A stretch of 64,000 nucleotides of DNA from assembly GCF_027595985.1 (NCBI RefSeq), contig NC_073304.1, forward strand, positions 48,587,137 through 48,651,136, given 5' to 3'. Below are positions 1 to 10,170 of this stretch, one piece after another (positions within the stretch are counted from its first letter, which is position 1; each line of letters starts with the position of its first letter). The position numbers were made by a program, and so were the translations under genes. The notes under the pieces are model-generated. The model was not told the DNA's origin, searched no databases, and was given only the letters and a program-made list of their open reading frames with translations. Origin of the DNA: Sorex araneus (taxonomy: Eukaryota; Chordata; Mammalia; Eulipotyphla; Soricidae).

Positions 1-455
1 CACTGTGAGATAGTTACAAGCTTTCATGTTTGGGTTACAATCACACAATGATCAGACACCCATCCCTCCACCAATGCACATTCCTCACCATCAATATCCC
101 CGGTATATCCCCCCTTTCACACCCTCCTGCTGCCTCCATGGCTGACAATATACCCCATATTCTCTCTCTACTTTTGGGCATATGGCTTGCAACACAGACA
201 CTGAGAGGTCATCATGTTTGGTCCATTATCTACTTTTGGCACACATCTCCCATTCCAACTGGTTCCTCCAGCCATCATTTTCTTAGTGATCCCTTCTCTA
301 TTCCATCTGCCTTCTCCCCTCTGCTCATGAAGCAGGCTTCCAGCTATGGGGCAATCCTCCTGGCCTTTGTATCTACTGTCCTTGGGTGTCAGCCTCGTAA
401 GAGGTTATTCTACACTCCACAAATAGCTAACTCTATATTTCTACCAAGACATACA
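1..455 (-). mobile_element. Young L1 LINE, 3' UTR fragment
   Basis: Reverse complement of the shrew-type L1 3' UTR that recurs at 21.6, 24.1, 26.5, 34.9 and 61.4 kb. Shared landmarks on the plus strand are CACCCATCCCTCCACCA near 57, the weakly kept CTCTCTACTTTTGGGCAT near 165 and CTTGGGTGTCAGCCTC near 381. The 3' end lies at or just left of the window edge, so neither its tail nor its TSD can be seen. The high-coordinate end stops just short of the RTE LINE. No coding potential; the plus-strand reading frame across it is incidental. Confidence 0.8.
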
Positions 456-467
456 TAATGGTCTCAT

Positions 468-2283
468 GTAGTATCACTTGTATCACTTGTAGTCCCGTTG
501 ATCTTTGATTTGCTCGAGCGGGCGCCAGTAACATCTCCATTTGTCCCTGTCGAGAGCTAGTGTAGCCCAATGATACCTGCTTGCTCCAGGAACAGAAAGA
601 GCGAAAATAGTTCATTCAGGGATTTGATGAAGAAATCTGACCATCTAGTTGGAGGGCAGCCACGAGGTCTTCTGACATCCCGTGGAATCCAGTCTATAAC
701 AGCTCTAGTCCAACAGTCGTCTCTGAATTGCATTACATGACCGGCCCATCTGATTTTTGATGCGTTGGCAAATGAGACAACATCCCTGATTTTTGACAGT
801 CAACGAAGGTCAGAACTCCGGATTCCTTCTCTCACTTGAGTGAGACATGATATTCCCAGCATAGTTCTTTTGATTCCTCTTTGGGATTCTCTAATAGCAT
901 TCTCATCCTGCTTGCGTAGGGCCCAGGTCTCTGAGGCATATGTTAGTGCAGGAAGAACGGTGGAATCGAAAAGATGTGCCTGGAGTTGGAGGTTCTTTGT
1001 TCTCTTAACCACCTCTTCGACACTCTTGAATGCATTCCACGCTGCTCTCTTCCTCTTGCACAGTTCTGGCACCAAGTCATTCCTCAAGTTGATTTCTCGA
1101 CCCAGGTACATATAGCTGCTACATTCAGAGATGTTCGTTCCATTGAGAGAAAATGGAGCTTCAGGGACCAGTACGTTTTTCATATGAACATCGTCTTGTT
1201 GAGATTCACCTGCAATCCGACCTTTCCACACTCGTGGTCGAAGTTGGCCAGCATTTGTGCTGCTTGGCTAATGTTTGGCTTTATGAGAATGATGTCATCA
1301 GTGAAGCAGAGATGGTGTAATTGCCGACTGTCTATCTTCACTCCCATTCCTTCCCATTCCAGTCGTTTCATGATGTTCTCAAGGGCGGCACTGAAGAGTT
1401 TCGGTGAAATGGTATCACCTTGCTGCACCCCTCTCTTTACATCAATGATCATTTCCTTGTAGAATGGTAGATCCTGGTGGTGAATCCACAATACAGCTTG
1501 AGGAGGATTTTGATATACTGAGTTTGAATGCCCTGTTTGGCCAGGGCTTTGATGACCGCCTCAGTCTCAACAGAATCGAAGACCTTCTGTAAGTCTATGA
1601 ATGTTAGACAGAGCGGCATCTTGAACTCTCACGAAACTTCAATGAGTTTGGTCACTGTGTGGATATGGTCTATCATGCTGAATCCTCTTCAAAACCCGGC
1701 TTGCTTGCATAGTTGTCCTTTGTCTAGTGTTTTGCCTATTCTATTCAGGATGACATGAGTGAACAACTTGTAGACGACAAACAGCAGGCAGATTGGGTGA
1801 TAGTTGCCGATGTTGTGGATGTCTCCCTTCTTGTACAACAGAATGGTCCTACTGGTTTTCCACTGGGATAGAACCTTGGATTCAGACAGGTAGCGTGTGA
1901 AGAGTCGGGCCAGTGTATTGATGAGTACTGGCGGCAGATTATTCAGGCGTTCGGGTCTGACCTTGTCCGGACCAGGTGCTGTTCGCGTCTTTACCAGCAA
2001 AATGGCGTGTCAGATTTCAGAGCGGAGAACATTGGGAACGACATATCCATCCTGTGGAATTTGGTATGTGGGCAGGTAGATATTTCTGTCAAAGAGATCC
2101 GAGTAGAAGTCATGAATAATTTTCTCCATTTTCTTCTGGAGGATGTGATAGATCCATTGGGATGTCAGAGGGCAGTCATCTTGGTCTTCTTTGGCGAAGG
2201 ACAGGTGAGTTTTGCGAATGCTTTTCCCGGCTGCTGCTGCACTGGCCAACACTGCTGCTCTTCTCTCTTTGAGGTCTTCCTTT
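468..2283 (-). mobile_element. RTE-clade LINE, 5'-truncated, reverse transcriptase and 3' end
   Basis: Non-LTR retrotransposon read on the minus strand. Translated pieces in three frames give successive reverse-transcriptase blocks: GPDKVRPERLNNLPPVL (near 1973), LLYKKGD..NIGNYHPICLL (near 1830), VQQGDTISPKLFSAALENI (near 1430) and the catalytic box as FTDD (1294-1305) in place of the usual F/Y-A-D-D. A C-terminal part follows with SLNGTNISECSSY, YLGREIN, TVLPALTYASETWALRKQ and TQVREGIRSSDLR. These blocks are typical of the RTE clade. The endonuclease domain is missing and the frame is broken by at least one stop (near 2008) and two or more frameshifts, so it is dead. The 3' end (468-560) finishes in a short GTGATACAA-type repeat instead of poly-A, an RTE habit. 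That tail is shared with the long SINE family in this window. Confidence 0.88.
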
Positions 2284-2435
2284 ATTCAATTTATTTATTT
2301 TCATTGAATTAAGTTTGTAAGTATGACCTACAGACTGAAAAGTATCTGGTGAAGTGAAGATATTTGTACTTCAAATCTTAACGAAGGACTGAGTATGGAT
2401 TGGATATTGTAAACTAAGTCTTAATAAATTTCTTT

Positions 2436-2618
2436 TGGGGTGGTAGGAGGGGTTGTTGTGGACACATCTGGCTCTACTCAGTGGGTACTCCTGAATCTGT
2501 GCTCAAAGATCACTCCTGGTGGGACTCAGAACCATATGGGATACCATGAATCAAACCCGGGTTCCCTGCATGCAAGGCAAGCCCCCTGCCTATTCTGTTA
2601 TCTTTCTGACTCCCACCT
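2436..2618 (-). mobile_element. tRNA-derived SINE (short A-tailed family)
   Basis: Reverse complement of the common short SINE. CACTCCTGGTGGGACTCAG and CCATATGGGATACCATGAA (body) and AATCAAACCCGGGTTCC (reverse of the RNA polymerase III B box) are clear. The head end (TGTTATCTTTCTGACTCCC) is mutated. Confidence 0.85.
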
Positions 2619-2837
2619 AACATATTTTTGTGGAGATAGGAATATTTGCATTGAGTATCATCTTCACAAGGTGATGCTGATCTTATCTTTAATAATTTCA
2701 TGATTCCTACTGCCTAGAAAAGCTCTTCTAGTATTGAGTGCAATAGCATATCCCTATAAATTAATGTGAAAATAGATTTGATTTTTGTTGTAGGGATTAA
2801 GGGTATTTTGGAGACAGTGGGAAAGTATTCCAGCAGT

Positions 2838-2960
2838 GTTCAGGGTCCACTTCTGACTCTACCTAGTAGTCATTCTTGGTGCTGTTCAGAGAACCGTATT
2901 CTGTTTCAGGAATTTGACCCAGACCTCCTGCATGCACGCAAAGCATGAGCTCCAACCCTA
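2838..2960 (-). mobile_element. Diverged short SINE
   Basis: Weak match to the reversed SINE: GTGTTCAGGGTCCACTTCTG, GCTGTTCAGAGAACCGTATT, then CTCCTGCATGCACGCAAAGCATGAG. More mutated than most copies, so probably an old insertion. Confidence 0.5.
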
Positions 2961-3298
2961 GAATTTTAGAATTAAGTTATAAAATTGTTGTGTCATTGGT
3001 TTGGGGACCACACCCACACCGAGTAGTAATCAGCTCTTAGTCCTACCTCTGCTCTCAGAGTAAGGGGTGAGGGTGGGGGATGGCAGATAGTAAGTGGTGC
3101 CAGTCTGTAGACTAGGTCTGCCACATACCTTTATATAACTTCTCCTGCTCAAAACTATGAGTTAGTGAAGAAAAATCAGGATATCAGAAGTGATAGTAAT
3201 TGAAAGTATTCTAATCTTCATATGTCATTCAGTAGATTTTAGGAGAAAATGGGAGAGAGTAGGGGTGTGTTTTTGGTTTGGGTTTGTTTATATGTTTT

Positions 3299-3543
3299 TG
3301 CGCAATAGCACAGCAGGTAGGGTGTTTGCCTTGTACATGACCTACCTGGGCTTGATTCCTCCGTCCCTCTCGGAGAGCCTGGAAGCTACTGAGAGTATCC
3401 TGCCCGCATGACAGAGCTGGCAAGCTATCCGTGGTATATTCAAAGTGCCAAAAACAGTAACAACAAGTCTCACAATGGAGATGTTACTGGTGCCTGCTTG
3501 AGCAAATTGATGAACAATGGAATGACAGTGCTATAGTGCTACA
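3299..3543 (+). mobile_element. Long SINE with RTE-type tail
   Basis: tRNA-like head (GCGCAATAGCACAGCAGG, then GGGCTTGATTCCTCCG), middle module CTCTCGGAGAGCCTGG and GAGAGTATCCTGCCCGCATG, then the tail GATGTTACTGGTGCCTGC, GAGCAAATTGATGAACAATG and a GACAGTG-type end. The tail matches the 3' end of the RTE LINE at 468-560. About 245 bp, near full length. Confidence 0.9.
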
Positions 3544-3554
3544 TTTTCATTTAA

Positions 3555-3700
3555 TGCTTTCACTCTGTGAAATTTAAGCTCTATAAGGACAGAGGGTTTA
3601 TCTAACTTGTCCATTCAGGTATCCTGACATCTAGAACTGTGCCTGGCATATAGTAAACATGCCATATGTATGTGATGAATCAACAAATGTAGGAATGAAC
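3555..3700 (+). repeat. L2 LINE 3' end
   Basis: Reads as the typical mammalian L2 terminal part: AAGCTCTATAAGGACAGAGG, then AACTGTGCCTGGCATATAGT and a GATGAATCAAC-type end. Ancient and diverged. Confidence 0.65.
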
Positions 3701-3787
3701 AAATAGGGAGTCATGGGCATTCATCAAAAATGAACTAAGAAACAGATTTGGTAAACTCATGTGCTCAGGTTGTATTATCACAAATTT

Positions 3788-3950
3788 TCAAAAGTTGCAG
3801 TGCATAGGACATTTAGCTTGCAAACCAGGTTTGATCCCCAGCACCACATCTGGTCCCCTGAACCCCACCAGAAGTGATCCCTGAGCATAGAGCCAGAAGT
3901 AAGCCCTGAGTACTGGGTTTGGCCTCCCTCCCCCCCGAAAAAAATACAAA
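3788..3950 (+). mobile_element. Short SINE
   Basis: B-box region GGTTTGATCCCCAGCACC, body CATCTGGTCCCCTGAACCCC and GAGCCAGAAGTAAGCCCTGA, and a C-run then A-rich tail (GAAAAAAATAC). The head before 3800 is diverged. Confidence 0.82.
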
Positions 3951-3951
3951 A

Positions 3952-4680
3952 CAAGAAATTGGAAACAATCCAAATATCCATTAAAAGAAGAATGTATGTA
4001 CAAAATATGATATATAAATAAGATGGAATATAATTCAGCCTTAAAAAATGTACTGAGATTCCATATATGGGTGTATATTCAAAAGAACATAAATAAGGGT
4101 CTTGAGAAGACCTTTGCACATCCATGCTTATAGCATTACCATTCACATTAGCCAAGAAGAAGCTGTAACCCAAATGTTTATCAGCTGGTGAACAGATAAA
4201 CAGTGGTATTGCATATGCACTGTCACTGTCACTGTCATCCCATTGCTCATCAATTTGCTCAAGCAGGCACCAGTAACGTCTCACAACAAACCATTGTGAG
4301 ACTTGCTGTTACTGTTTTTTGCATATCAAATATGTCATGGGTAGCTTGCCAGGCTCTACCGTGTGGGCGAGATACACTCAGTAGTTTGGTGGGCTCTCCG
4401 AGAGGTACTGAGGAATCAAACCTGGGTTAGCTGTGTGCAAGGCAAACACCCTACCCACTGTGCTATTGCTCCAGCCCGCATATGCACAGAATACAATATT
4501 ATTGTCTAAAAGAAGAGGAAAACTGTTTTCCACAATATGGATGGACATTGAAGACATTATGATAAATGAAATGAAGCCATCACAAAATATGATAAATATT
4601 GGCAAATGACACAAGGGAAAAGCTGGGGGCAAAGGTACTGGTTCCAAGAACCTTTTAACACTTCAGGCCTGGTTTGGACT
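3952..4680 (+). repeat. Old L1 (L1M-type) ORF2 end, split by a SINE
   Basis: Contains the ORF2-end landmarks of old mammalian L1s: AATTGGAAACAATCCAAATA, GATGGAATATAATTCAGCC, ATTAGCCAAGAAGAAGCTG and CCAAATGTTTATCAGCTGG. The first two and last two overlap in the L1 consensus, so the copy looks partly duplicated or is two fragments. It is interrupted by the long SINE at 4221-4477 and resumes with AAACTGTTTTCCACAATATG. Confidence 0.65.
4221..4477 (-). mobile_element. Long SINE with RTE-type tail, TSD 10 bp
   Basis: Reverse orientation: starts with the tail repeat TGTCACTGTCACTGTCATCC, then CATCAATTTGCTCAAGCAGG, GGTAGCTTGCCAGGCTC, GGTGGGCTCTCCGAGAGG and the head CACTGTGCTATTGCTCCAGCC. Flanked by the 10-bp repeat GCATATGCAC (4211-4220 and 4478-4487), a clean TSD that shows complete insertion into the older L1. 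Confidence 0.93.
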
Positions 4681-4689
4681 GATTGTAGC

Positions 4690-5485
4690 TATCATATATT
4701 CTCATGGCATCCTTTTTCCTCTGTTCTCTGGGTTCTTTATATTCCTTCTGGAATCATACCATAAAGAGTAGAGCTAAGTGATATATATATATACATATAT
4801 ATATATGATAGCAAGGAATTCAAACAATGTCCAGAATACAATACAGATCAGCATGATATATATGATTATGTGTTCACAGGCAGCTCACAGCCATCAGAGA
4901 TAGAGCAGCAATACGTTCTTAAGAAACCCTCTCAAAATCCAACAACAAGAGCCTTCAATGTGCATGTCTGCCGTGTGGCTGCATAGTTGATGAGCTCTGT
5001 CCAGGCGAGCAGCTTCTCCTAGTGGACCACATAGTCACTTTGGAGGAGTCTTGCATGTGGTGGGGTGGCAGAAAATGAAATAAATCACCAATCCAAATGG
5101 TATATTGAGTTGGTGGTAACCTCTGAAAACTGTACCCTCAAAGGGTCAGAGCTCCTGCCAGAACAGCTCTTAAGAGAGAAAAGGTGGGCTAGTTTCCTGG
5201 CAGGTCCTGACAGTTTAAAGCATAGTCTCAGAAACATGAGTCTGAGTTTCAAGAGGAGGATACATCTACGGGGCCACTCCAGAGTCTAGAGGTGCTGCTG
5301 AGGGAGGAACCCCACTCACTGAGAATGAGGAATACTCATCCACATTCACCTGGGAAATAAGCCTCCCAAATGTGCTGCCCTCCTTCAGCTCCCTGATGGA
5401 TCTGCCCCCACCTTAATACTGCCCCACTACAGGAGACTAAACTTTGTAGCCATTCCTCTTCCTGACATCCACTCTGAACATCTGC
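4690..5485. other. No gene seen; (AT)n and unclassified DNA
   Basis: An imperfect AT dinucleotide run lies at 4781-4808. The rest (about 4860-5480) is moderately GC-balanced and could be an old LTR remnant, for example the block around CCTCCTTCAGCTCCCTGATGG, but I cannot assign it. Reading frames here are short and have no recognisable domain. Confidence 0.4.
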
Positions 5486-5489
5486 ATTT

Positions 5490-6000
5490 CATTTCATTTA
5501 TTTTATTTTATTTTACTTAAGCCCTGCAATTTACAAAGCTTTTAATAACAGTTTCAGGCATTAAGTGTTCCAACTCCAAAACCACACCAGTGTCTACGTC
5601 CCTCCAGTGATGACCCAAAGTTCTTTCCTGTGTCATCCCACCTCTTTAGCCAACTCATCTTTAAAATTTATTTATTATAGTTTGTGTTCCATATTAACAA
5701 TAGTTGACTCCTGGTTTTAGTACACCTATTTACTTCATCTCTACACCACTGAGATATTGAAAACTCTTAGACAATCCCTTTATGTTACTGCCAATTAACC
5801 TCATTACCCACCCCCCACACCACTCATTGGCATTCTCATTTCTATACTCTGACCCAAGGGTTTGCCATAATTTGAAACTTTCCATTCCCTTGTCTTATCA
5901 CTTTATATATCACAATAAGAGATTTGTGGTATTTGTCCTTCCTTTGAAATTTTCCTCTCCTGCCTTTCTTAAATGTAAAGATAACAAAAAAAACTCTATA
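5490..6000 (-). repeat. Old L1 3' UTR-type fragment
   Basis: Layout resembles the reversed 3' UTR of older L1s of this lineage: A/T-rich start, then ACCACACCAGTGTCTACGTC, CATTACCCACCCCCCACACC and TCACAATAAGAGATTTGTGG. Much more diverged than the young L1 copies; no ORF2 sequence follows. Confidence 0.45.
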
Positions 6001-6217
6001 CAGATACTTTTTTCTTCCTTTTTTTTAAAACTCAGTCATACAAATACTTTAATTTTAATTGCTAGAGTAAACAGAAAAGTAAAAGGATATCCATTTCCTT
6101 TTTGTCAATGATTTGTTTGTCTTCTGATGGGTTGTAAACTGTTCTTTTAGATTACACTGACCAACTATTATTTAGCATGTATTTTGCCTCTTGTTTGTCT
6201 TGGTTTTGGGTGGGCGG

Positions 6218-6395
6218 GTTGTTTTTTTTTTGTGGGGGTGCCTGTTACACCTAGCTGTTCTCAGAGCTTACTCCTCTATGCTCAGTGATCATCTATGGCA
6301 AAGATCATTTCAGAGATCCATATGTGATACTTAAGGGATAGAACCTTGGCTTACTACATGCAAGGCAAACACCTTGTCCACTGTATAGCCCTTCT
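6218..6395 (-). mobile_element. Short SINE
   Basis: T-run then CTAGCTGTTCTCAGAGCTTA, CTCTATGCTCAGTGATCATC and the head end TACATGCAAGGCAAACACC with TCCACTGTATAGCCC. Reverse orientation, diverged in the middle. Confidence 0.8.
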
Positions 6396-6439
6396 TGCGA
6401 CAAAACATTTTAAGATAATAAAGGGAATGTGAATTGTTA

Positions 6440-6778
6440 AAATAAAATTATTTAATCATTCTTCTGTGATATATAAAGTGTAAAAAATCACTTATTATGG
6501 TATACAGAGTGACAAGATAATCATTGATTAAATCAGATTTAATCAATCATAACTAAAGTAGTAGAATTCACTGAAACAGAAAGCAGAATGGTAGTTACCA
6601 GGTACTGGGGGAGAAGAAGAAACTTCCTACTTTAGCAGTGAGTATGGAGTTTCAGTTGGAAACATGAGAATTTTGGAGATAGATTATGGTAATGGATACA
6701 TAACAATGTGATGTAGTTAATGCCACTGAATTGTGTACTAAAATGATTTTAAAATTTTAAATGATTAAAATGCTAAAT
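6440..6778 (+). repeat. Old L1 (L1M-type) 3' end
   Basis: Matches the terminal part of old L1s: AGCAGAATGGTAGTTACCAG, GGTACTGGGGGAGAAG, then ATTATGGTAATGGATACATA and CACTGAATTGTGTACTAAAA before an A/T-rich end. No coding sequence. Confidence 0.65.
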
Positions 6779-6779
6779 T

Positions 6780-6900
6780 CAGGTGCAGGAGAGGTAGGGA
6801 ACTTGCCTTATACATGTCAGACCCAATTTCAATCCCTAGCAGCCACATCAGGAGTAACCTCTGAGTGCAGTCAAGAGTAAGCCCTGATGTGGCCCCAAAA
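6780..6900 (+). mobile_element. Short SINE, partial
   Basis: GAGAGGTAGGGAACTTGCC, CCAATTTCAATCCCTAGCAG, then AGGAGTAACCTCTGAGTGCA and GTGGCCCCAAAACC. Lacks part of the body, including the usual CATATGGTCCCC block. Confidence 0.75.
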
Positions 6901-6904
6901 CCAA

Positions 6905-7078
6905 AATTACTATATCACTGTCGTCCCATTGCTCATTGATTTGCTTGAGCGGGCGCCACTAACATCTCATTCATCCCTGTCATGTTCAGGGTCAGGGAAA
7001 TGAGGTCCATTATTGTTACTGTTTTGGGCATATCAAATATGGCACAGGTAGCTTGCCAGGCTCTGCCATGTGAGATTC
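6905..7078 (-). mobile_element. Short headless SINE with RTE-type tail
   Basis: Reverse orientation: tail TATCACTGTCGTCCCATTGC, TTGCTTGAGCGGGCGCCA, then TCATGTTCAGGGTCAGGGAA and GGTAGCTTGCCAGGCTCTG, ending at CATGTGAGATT. The 5' end (GAATCTCACATGGCAGAGCC on the minus strand) starts at the same point as the separate copy at 24384-24561. This suggests a true short subfamily with no tRNA head, not chance truncation. Confidence 0.82.
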
Positions 7079-8218
7079 TGTGTGTGCTGTGCGAGGACAC
7101 AACGTTGAGTGTAAAAAATAAAAACTCGAGTGCGAGGAAGGGGGTTATGTGATGTGTGTTGTTCGAGAGCTCTTGGGGCAGCGCTCTCTCTCTCTTGCAG
7201 CTCTCGTTCTGTGCTCTCAAGCCACTGTGTATGGACCAGATCAGGATGGCTCCTCCTTTATGCTCTGCTTCTGTGTGTTCCACTGTGCTCTCTTCTGTCT
7301 GTCTCTCTATCTCTGTCTCTGTCTCTGTAGTCTCTCCTCTGGTCTCTTCTGACCTCTGTCTGTCTTTGCTTCTGTATATTATATCTTGCTTCTGTGTCTT
7401 CCCTCCACTTTTGTGTCTTCTCCCTCCACTTCTGTGTCTTCTCCCTCCACTTCTGTGTCTTTTCTCTTGCTTTTGTGTCTTCCCCCACAGTCTTAATTTA
7501 TATAGCAATCACATAGGGTGGTGACACAAAGGTGGGTTGAACATTAACAAATCAACAAAGAGGGGTAAACTCTTCCAGGAGATTAACAAAATCTCATAAA
7601 GAGATTACTCAAGATTACTAGGACATCCGCTCAAGGGTGGGATCCAAACAAGGAAATGATCTTTCCTCAGCTAGTATTCCACTTAAATAGTTGTAGTAAA
7701 TCTACTTCAAATATTTCTAGCAATGTCATTCTATATGAGCACAGTAAGAGATATATCAGACTTAAAGTTTGGTTCTTCCTAAGGACATCTCACTATGTAT
7801 TCTAGACCACAGTCCTCAGGTTAGATTAGCCTTTCCTAACCCCAGCAGGGTCCTAGTCTCGTCGTTACTTTTGGGTCATGACAGCATTTGTCTATGACCA
7901 TGCTATCAACTTATAGTTAAGTATTGTGGTGCTTTGGTCTGGCCCATTTTGATGCCAAGGTAGCTCACATATACCTGTCCCCATTCTGTCCCTCGTGGGG
8001 ACCCTGCTTTTGGGGTGCTAGGAACTAAGGGAAACTGAGTAGAGAAAGCAGATGCCCAGGAGTAAATATTATTGGAGTCAATCAGCTCCCAAGTTGCAAA
8101 GCATGATATTAACTGTCTTCCTGTGTCCATACAGAAAGGACATTACTTTAAGGTAAACTAAGTTCCCTGCAGCAAGGCTGAAAGGACAAACCCAATGTTA
8201 TCTTACAGTCTAGAACAT
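7079..8218 (-). mobile_element. Candidate solo LTR of an endogenous retrovirus
   Basis: On the minus strand the block begins TGTTCTAGACTG and ends in CACACACA, fitting the TG...CA rule of LTRs. A TATA-like motif (CTATATAAATT, reverse of 7495-7505) is followed by a purine-rich stretch with tandem repeats. No clear AATAAA is seen in that orientation and no TSD was found, so both the LTR call and its limits are tentative. It directly abuts the short SINE at 7078. No gag, pol or env sequence is present. Small frames across it are incidental, including a 191-codon one with repeated GGRRH. Confidence 0.4.
7375..7490. repeat. Degenerate ~21-bp tandem repeat, pyrimidine-rich
   Basis: About four and a half units of CTTCTGTGTCTTCTCCCTCC with small variations, preceded by CTGTCT-type simple sequence (7290-7335). 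Strong strand bias: pyrimidine on plus, purine on minus. Confidence 0.85.
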
Positions 8219-9054
8219 GAAAAAACAAAATAATAAAGTAAGATGGTAAAATTAAATTTTACATATAATTTATCCTTAAAAAGAAAAGAGATGGAAGGAG
8301 AGAAGAATGGGAGGGAGGGAAAGACAGATGAACTGAGACACTCACTTTTCTTGTGAACAGAAAAAAAAAGCCCGAATGACAAACCAAGACTTTTTTTTTA
8401 GGCATGGCTTGAATAAAACCTAGGTGAATGTCATCCAAGTTTGCACCCAGCTGCAGTCTTTGAAGTCTCCCTCCCTGATGAATCTTCATGAGCCATGTAC
8501 AGCTAAAAAATGAGAGTACTAAATTAGATTTTCATGCCATTCAATTTTGTCAAACTGTAGTTCCTGTATAATTGCTATTATTTGCTGACTGCCTGCTATG
8601 AATTGAGCTTTGCTATAATCCTCACACCCCTAGCAGTTAAATCTTACTATTTTCTCTCTCTTTTGCTCTCTTTTTCTCCCTCCCTCTTTCCTCTCTCTCA
8701 CAGATTAGTAGAAAAAGACTCAGAGACATTGAGTCATTCTCTGAAAACTTAAAGCTATTAATGGGAAAGAAGCAGAATTTAGTCCCACTTTTGCCTGACT
8801 TTCCATCCACCAAATTAACCTCTTTCCTAAGCCAACCACTTATGATTGTCATTGAAGATAGTTCAGAAGCTTCTAACTTTGTTTAATTTCAGCAGGAAAA
8901 TGGTCATTGTGTTAGAAACCAATACATCTTTGTCTTTGTATTACTGTTTCTATGTTTTATTAAAATGCTTTAATTATAACAAGAAAAAGTGAAATAAAAT
9001 TTAAGTAGCCAGCTCAAAGATGTTCTACTAGCCATGTTGATGAATATAAACTTA
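8219..9054. other. No gene seen
   Basis: A/T-rich DNA with a purine-rich patch (8280-8330) and a CTCTCT patch (8650-8700). No recognisable repeat family or exon. Confidence 0.5.
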
Positions 9055-9070
9055 AAAATTCATGATACTC

Positions 9071-9411
9071 TGCTGAGTGAAATGAGTCAGAAAGAAAGAG
9101 ACAGACATAGAAAGATCGCAGTCATATGTGGAATATAAAGTAGCTGAGAGGTACAAGCTTACAATGTTGCGATTCCTGGCAGACATTTCTCTGGACTTAG
9201 TTACTAAAATACTAAAATACAGAAATCCAAAACTATGCTGCTGCTAGTGCGGCCTCCTGACCTCATATCTCTTCATTCTCAGCAATGGAAAACAAATTAC
9301 CAAATGCTTTCTTTTTAGCAGATCGACTTTAGGGGGGAGAAATTCCAAATCAATAATAGTGAATTTTTTTGTTTAAATATTGAATGTAATCAAAGTAAAG
9401 TAAAAGTAAAA
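9071..9411 (+). mobile_element. L1-derived element with variant 3' UTR, TSD 16 bp
   Basis: Flanked by AAAATTCATGATACTC at 9055-9070 and 9412-9427, a perfect 16-bp TSD. It opens with the L1 ORF2-end/3' UTR boundary seen in the young L1s (GAGTGAAATGAGTCAGAAAG, GACAGACATAGAAAGATCGC). It then switches to a different 3' module (CAGAAATCCAAAACTATGC, GCGGCCTCCTGACCTCATA, CATTCTCAGCAATGGAAAAC) and ends GAATGTAATCAAAGTAAAG plus an A-tail. That module recurs in reverse at 29464-29999 and 36347-37490, so it defines a distinct L1-tail lineage. Confidence 0.85.
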
Positions 9412-9427
9412 AAAATTCATGATACTC

Positions 9428-10165
9428 AGAGGGAGAAAAAAGAGAAAAGAGGAAAAGAAGAAAGTGCCAAACTTTTCCCTAAATAACAGAATAAAGTGAT
9501 ACTCTGTGTCTCTTCCTTATAAGCTGCAAAAGGAAATATATACTATCCCCGTTGTGGTATTTTTCACTAAAATTTTTAACTTGAAATTCATCATTAGGAA
9601 CAACCCAATTTGTATTATGGTCTACAAAGACGACAGCTCAACCAATGTCTGGATTAAAGGACACATTCAAATTAGTGCAAAATCTGGGTTTCCCTGGGAT
9701 TTTAAAGGTGATTATAATGTGCTGTTTGGAGACTTCATAAGACTTAACTGTCAATCTTAAATTTCATCTTAAATGGCAAAGGTGGAATGATATTAGGAAT
9801 GTCATTTGAAGTTGAATGCCAGGATGTTTACAACTTTTTAATTATCAAAAAGCCATAAAATATTATGTATTATGTGTAAGATATGAATATTATGTCCAAA
9901 TATATATGAATATATATTTATACCTATTAATAGAGAGAAACATAGTCAATGTCAGAGGCTGAGACTAGAAACAATGATCAATCCAGTAACAATAGACACC
10001 TCTACAGTCCCAATTGTGTTCTGAAATACCATTTCTTTATACAAGAAACCAGAGTTTGGGGCTGATTTCATGTCTGTAGCAAATAATGACAAGATGAACT
10101 TGAAATATGTGTCTACCAAATACCAAGGAAGTTATCAAAGAGTACTATAAATACTTCAAAAAAGT
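9428..10165. other. No gene seen
   Basis: A/T-rich. An 84-codon plus-strand frame (9506-9760) matches nothing I recognise and has no splice or promoter context. Short AT runs lie near 9900. Confidence 0.5.
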
Positions 10166-10170
10166 TCAGA

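Noticed and set aside
3778..4284. 168-codon minus-strand frame
   Set aside because: Crosses two SINEs and an old L1; composition of repeat translation only.
6933..7508. 191-codon minus-strand frame with GGRRHKS-type repeats
   Set aside because: Translation of the pyrimidine tandem repeat and a SINE tail. The repeated peptide reflects the DNA repeat, not a protein.
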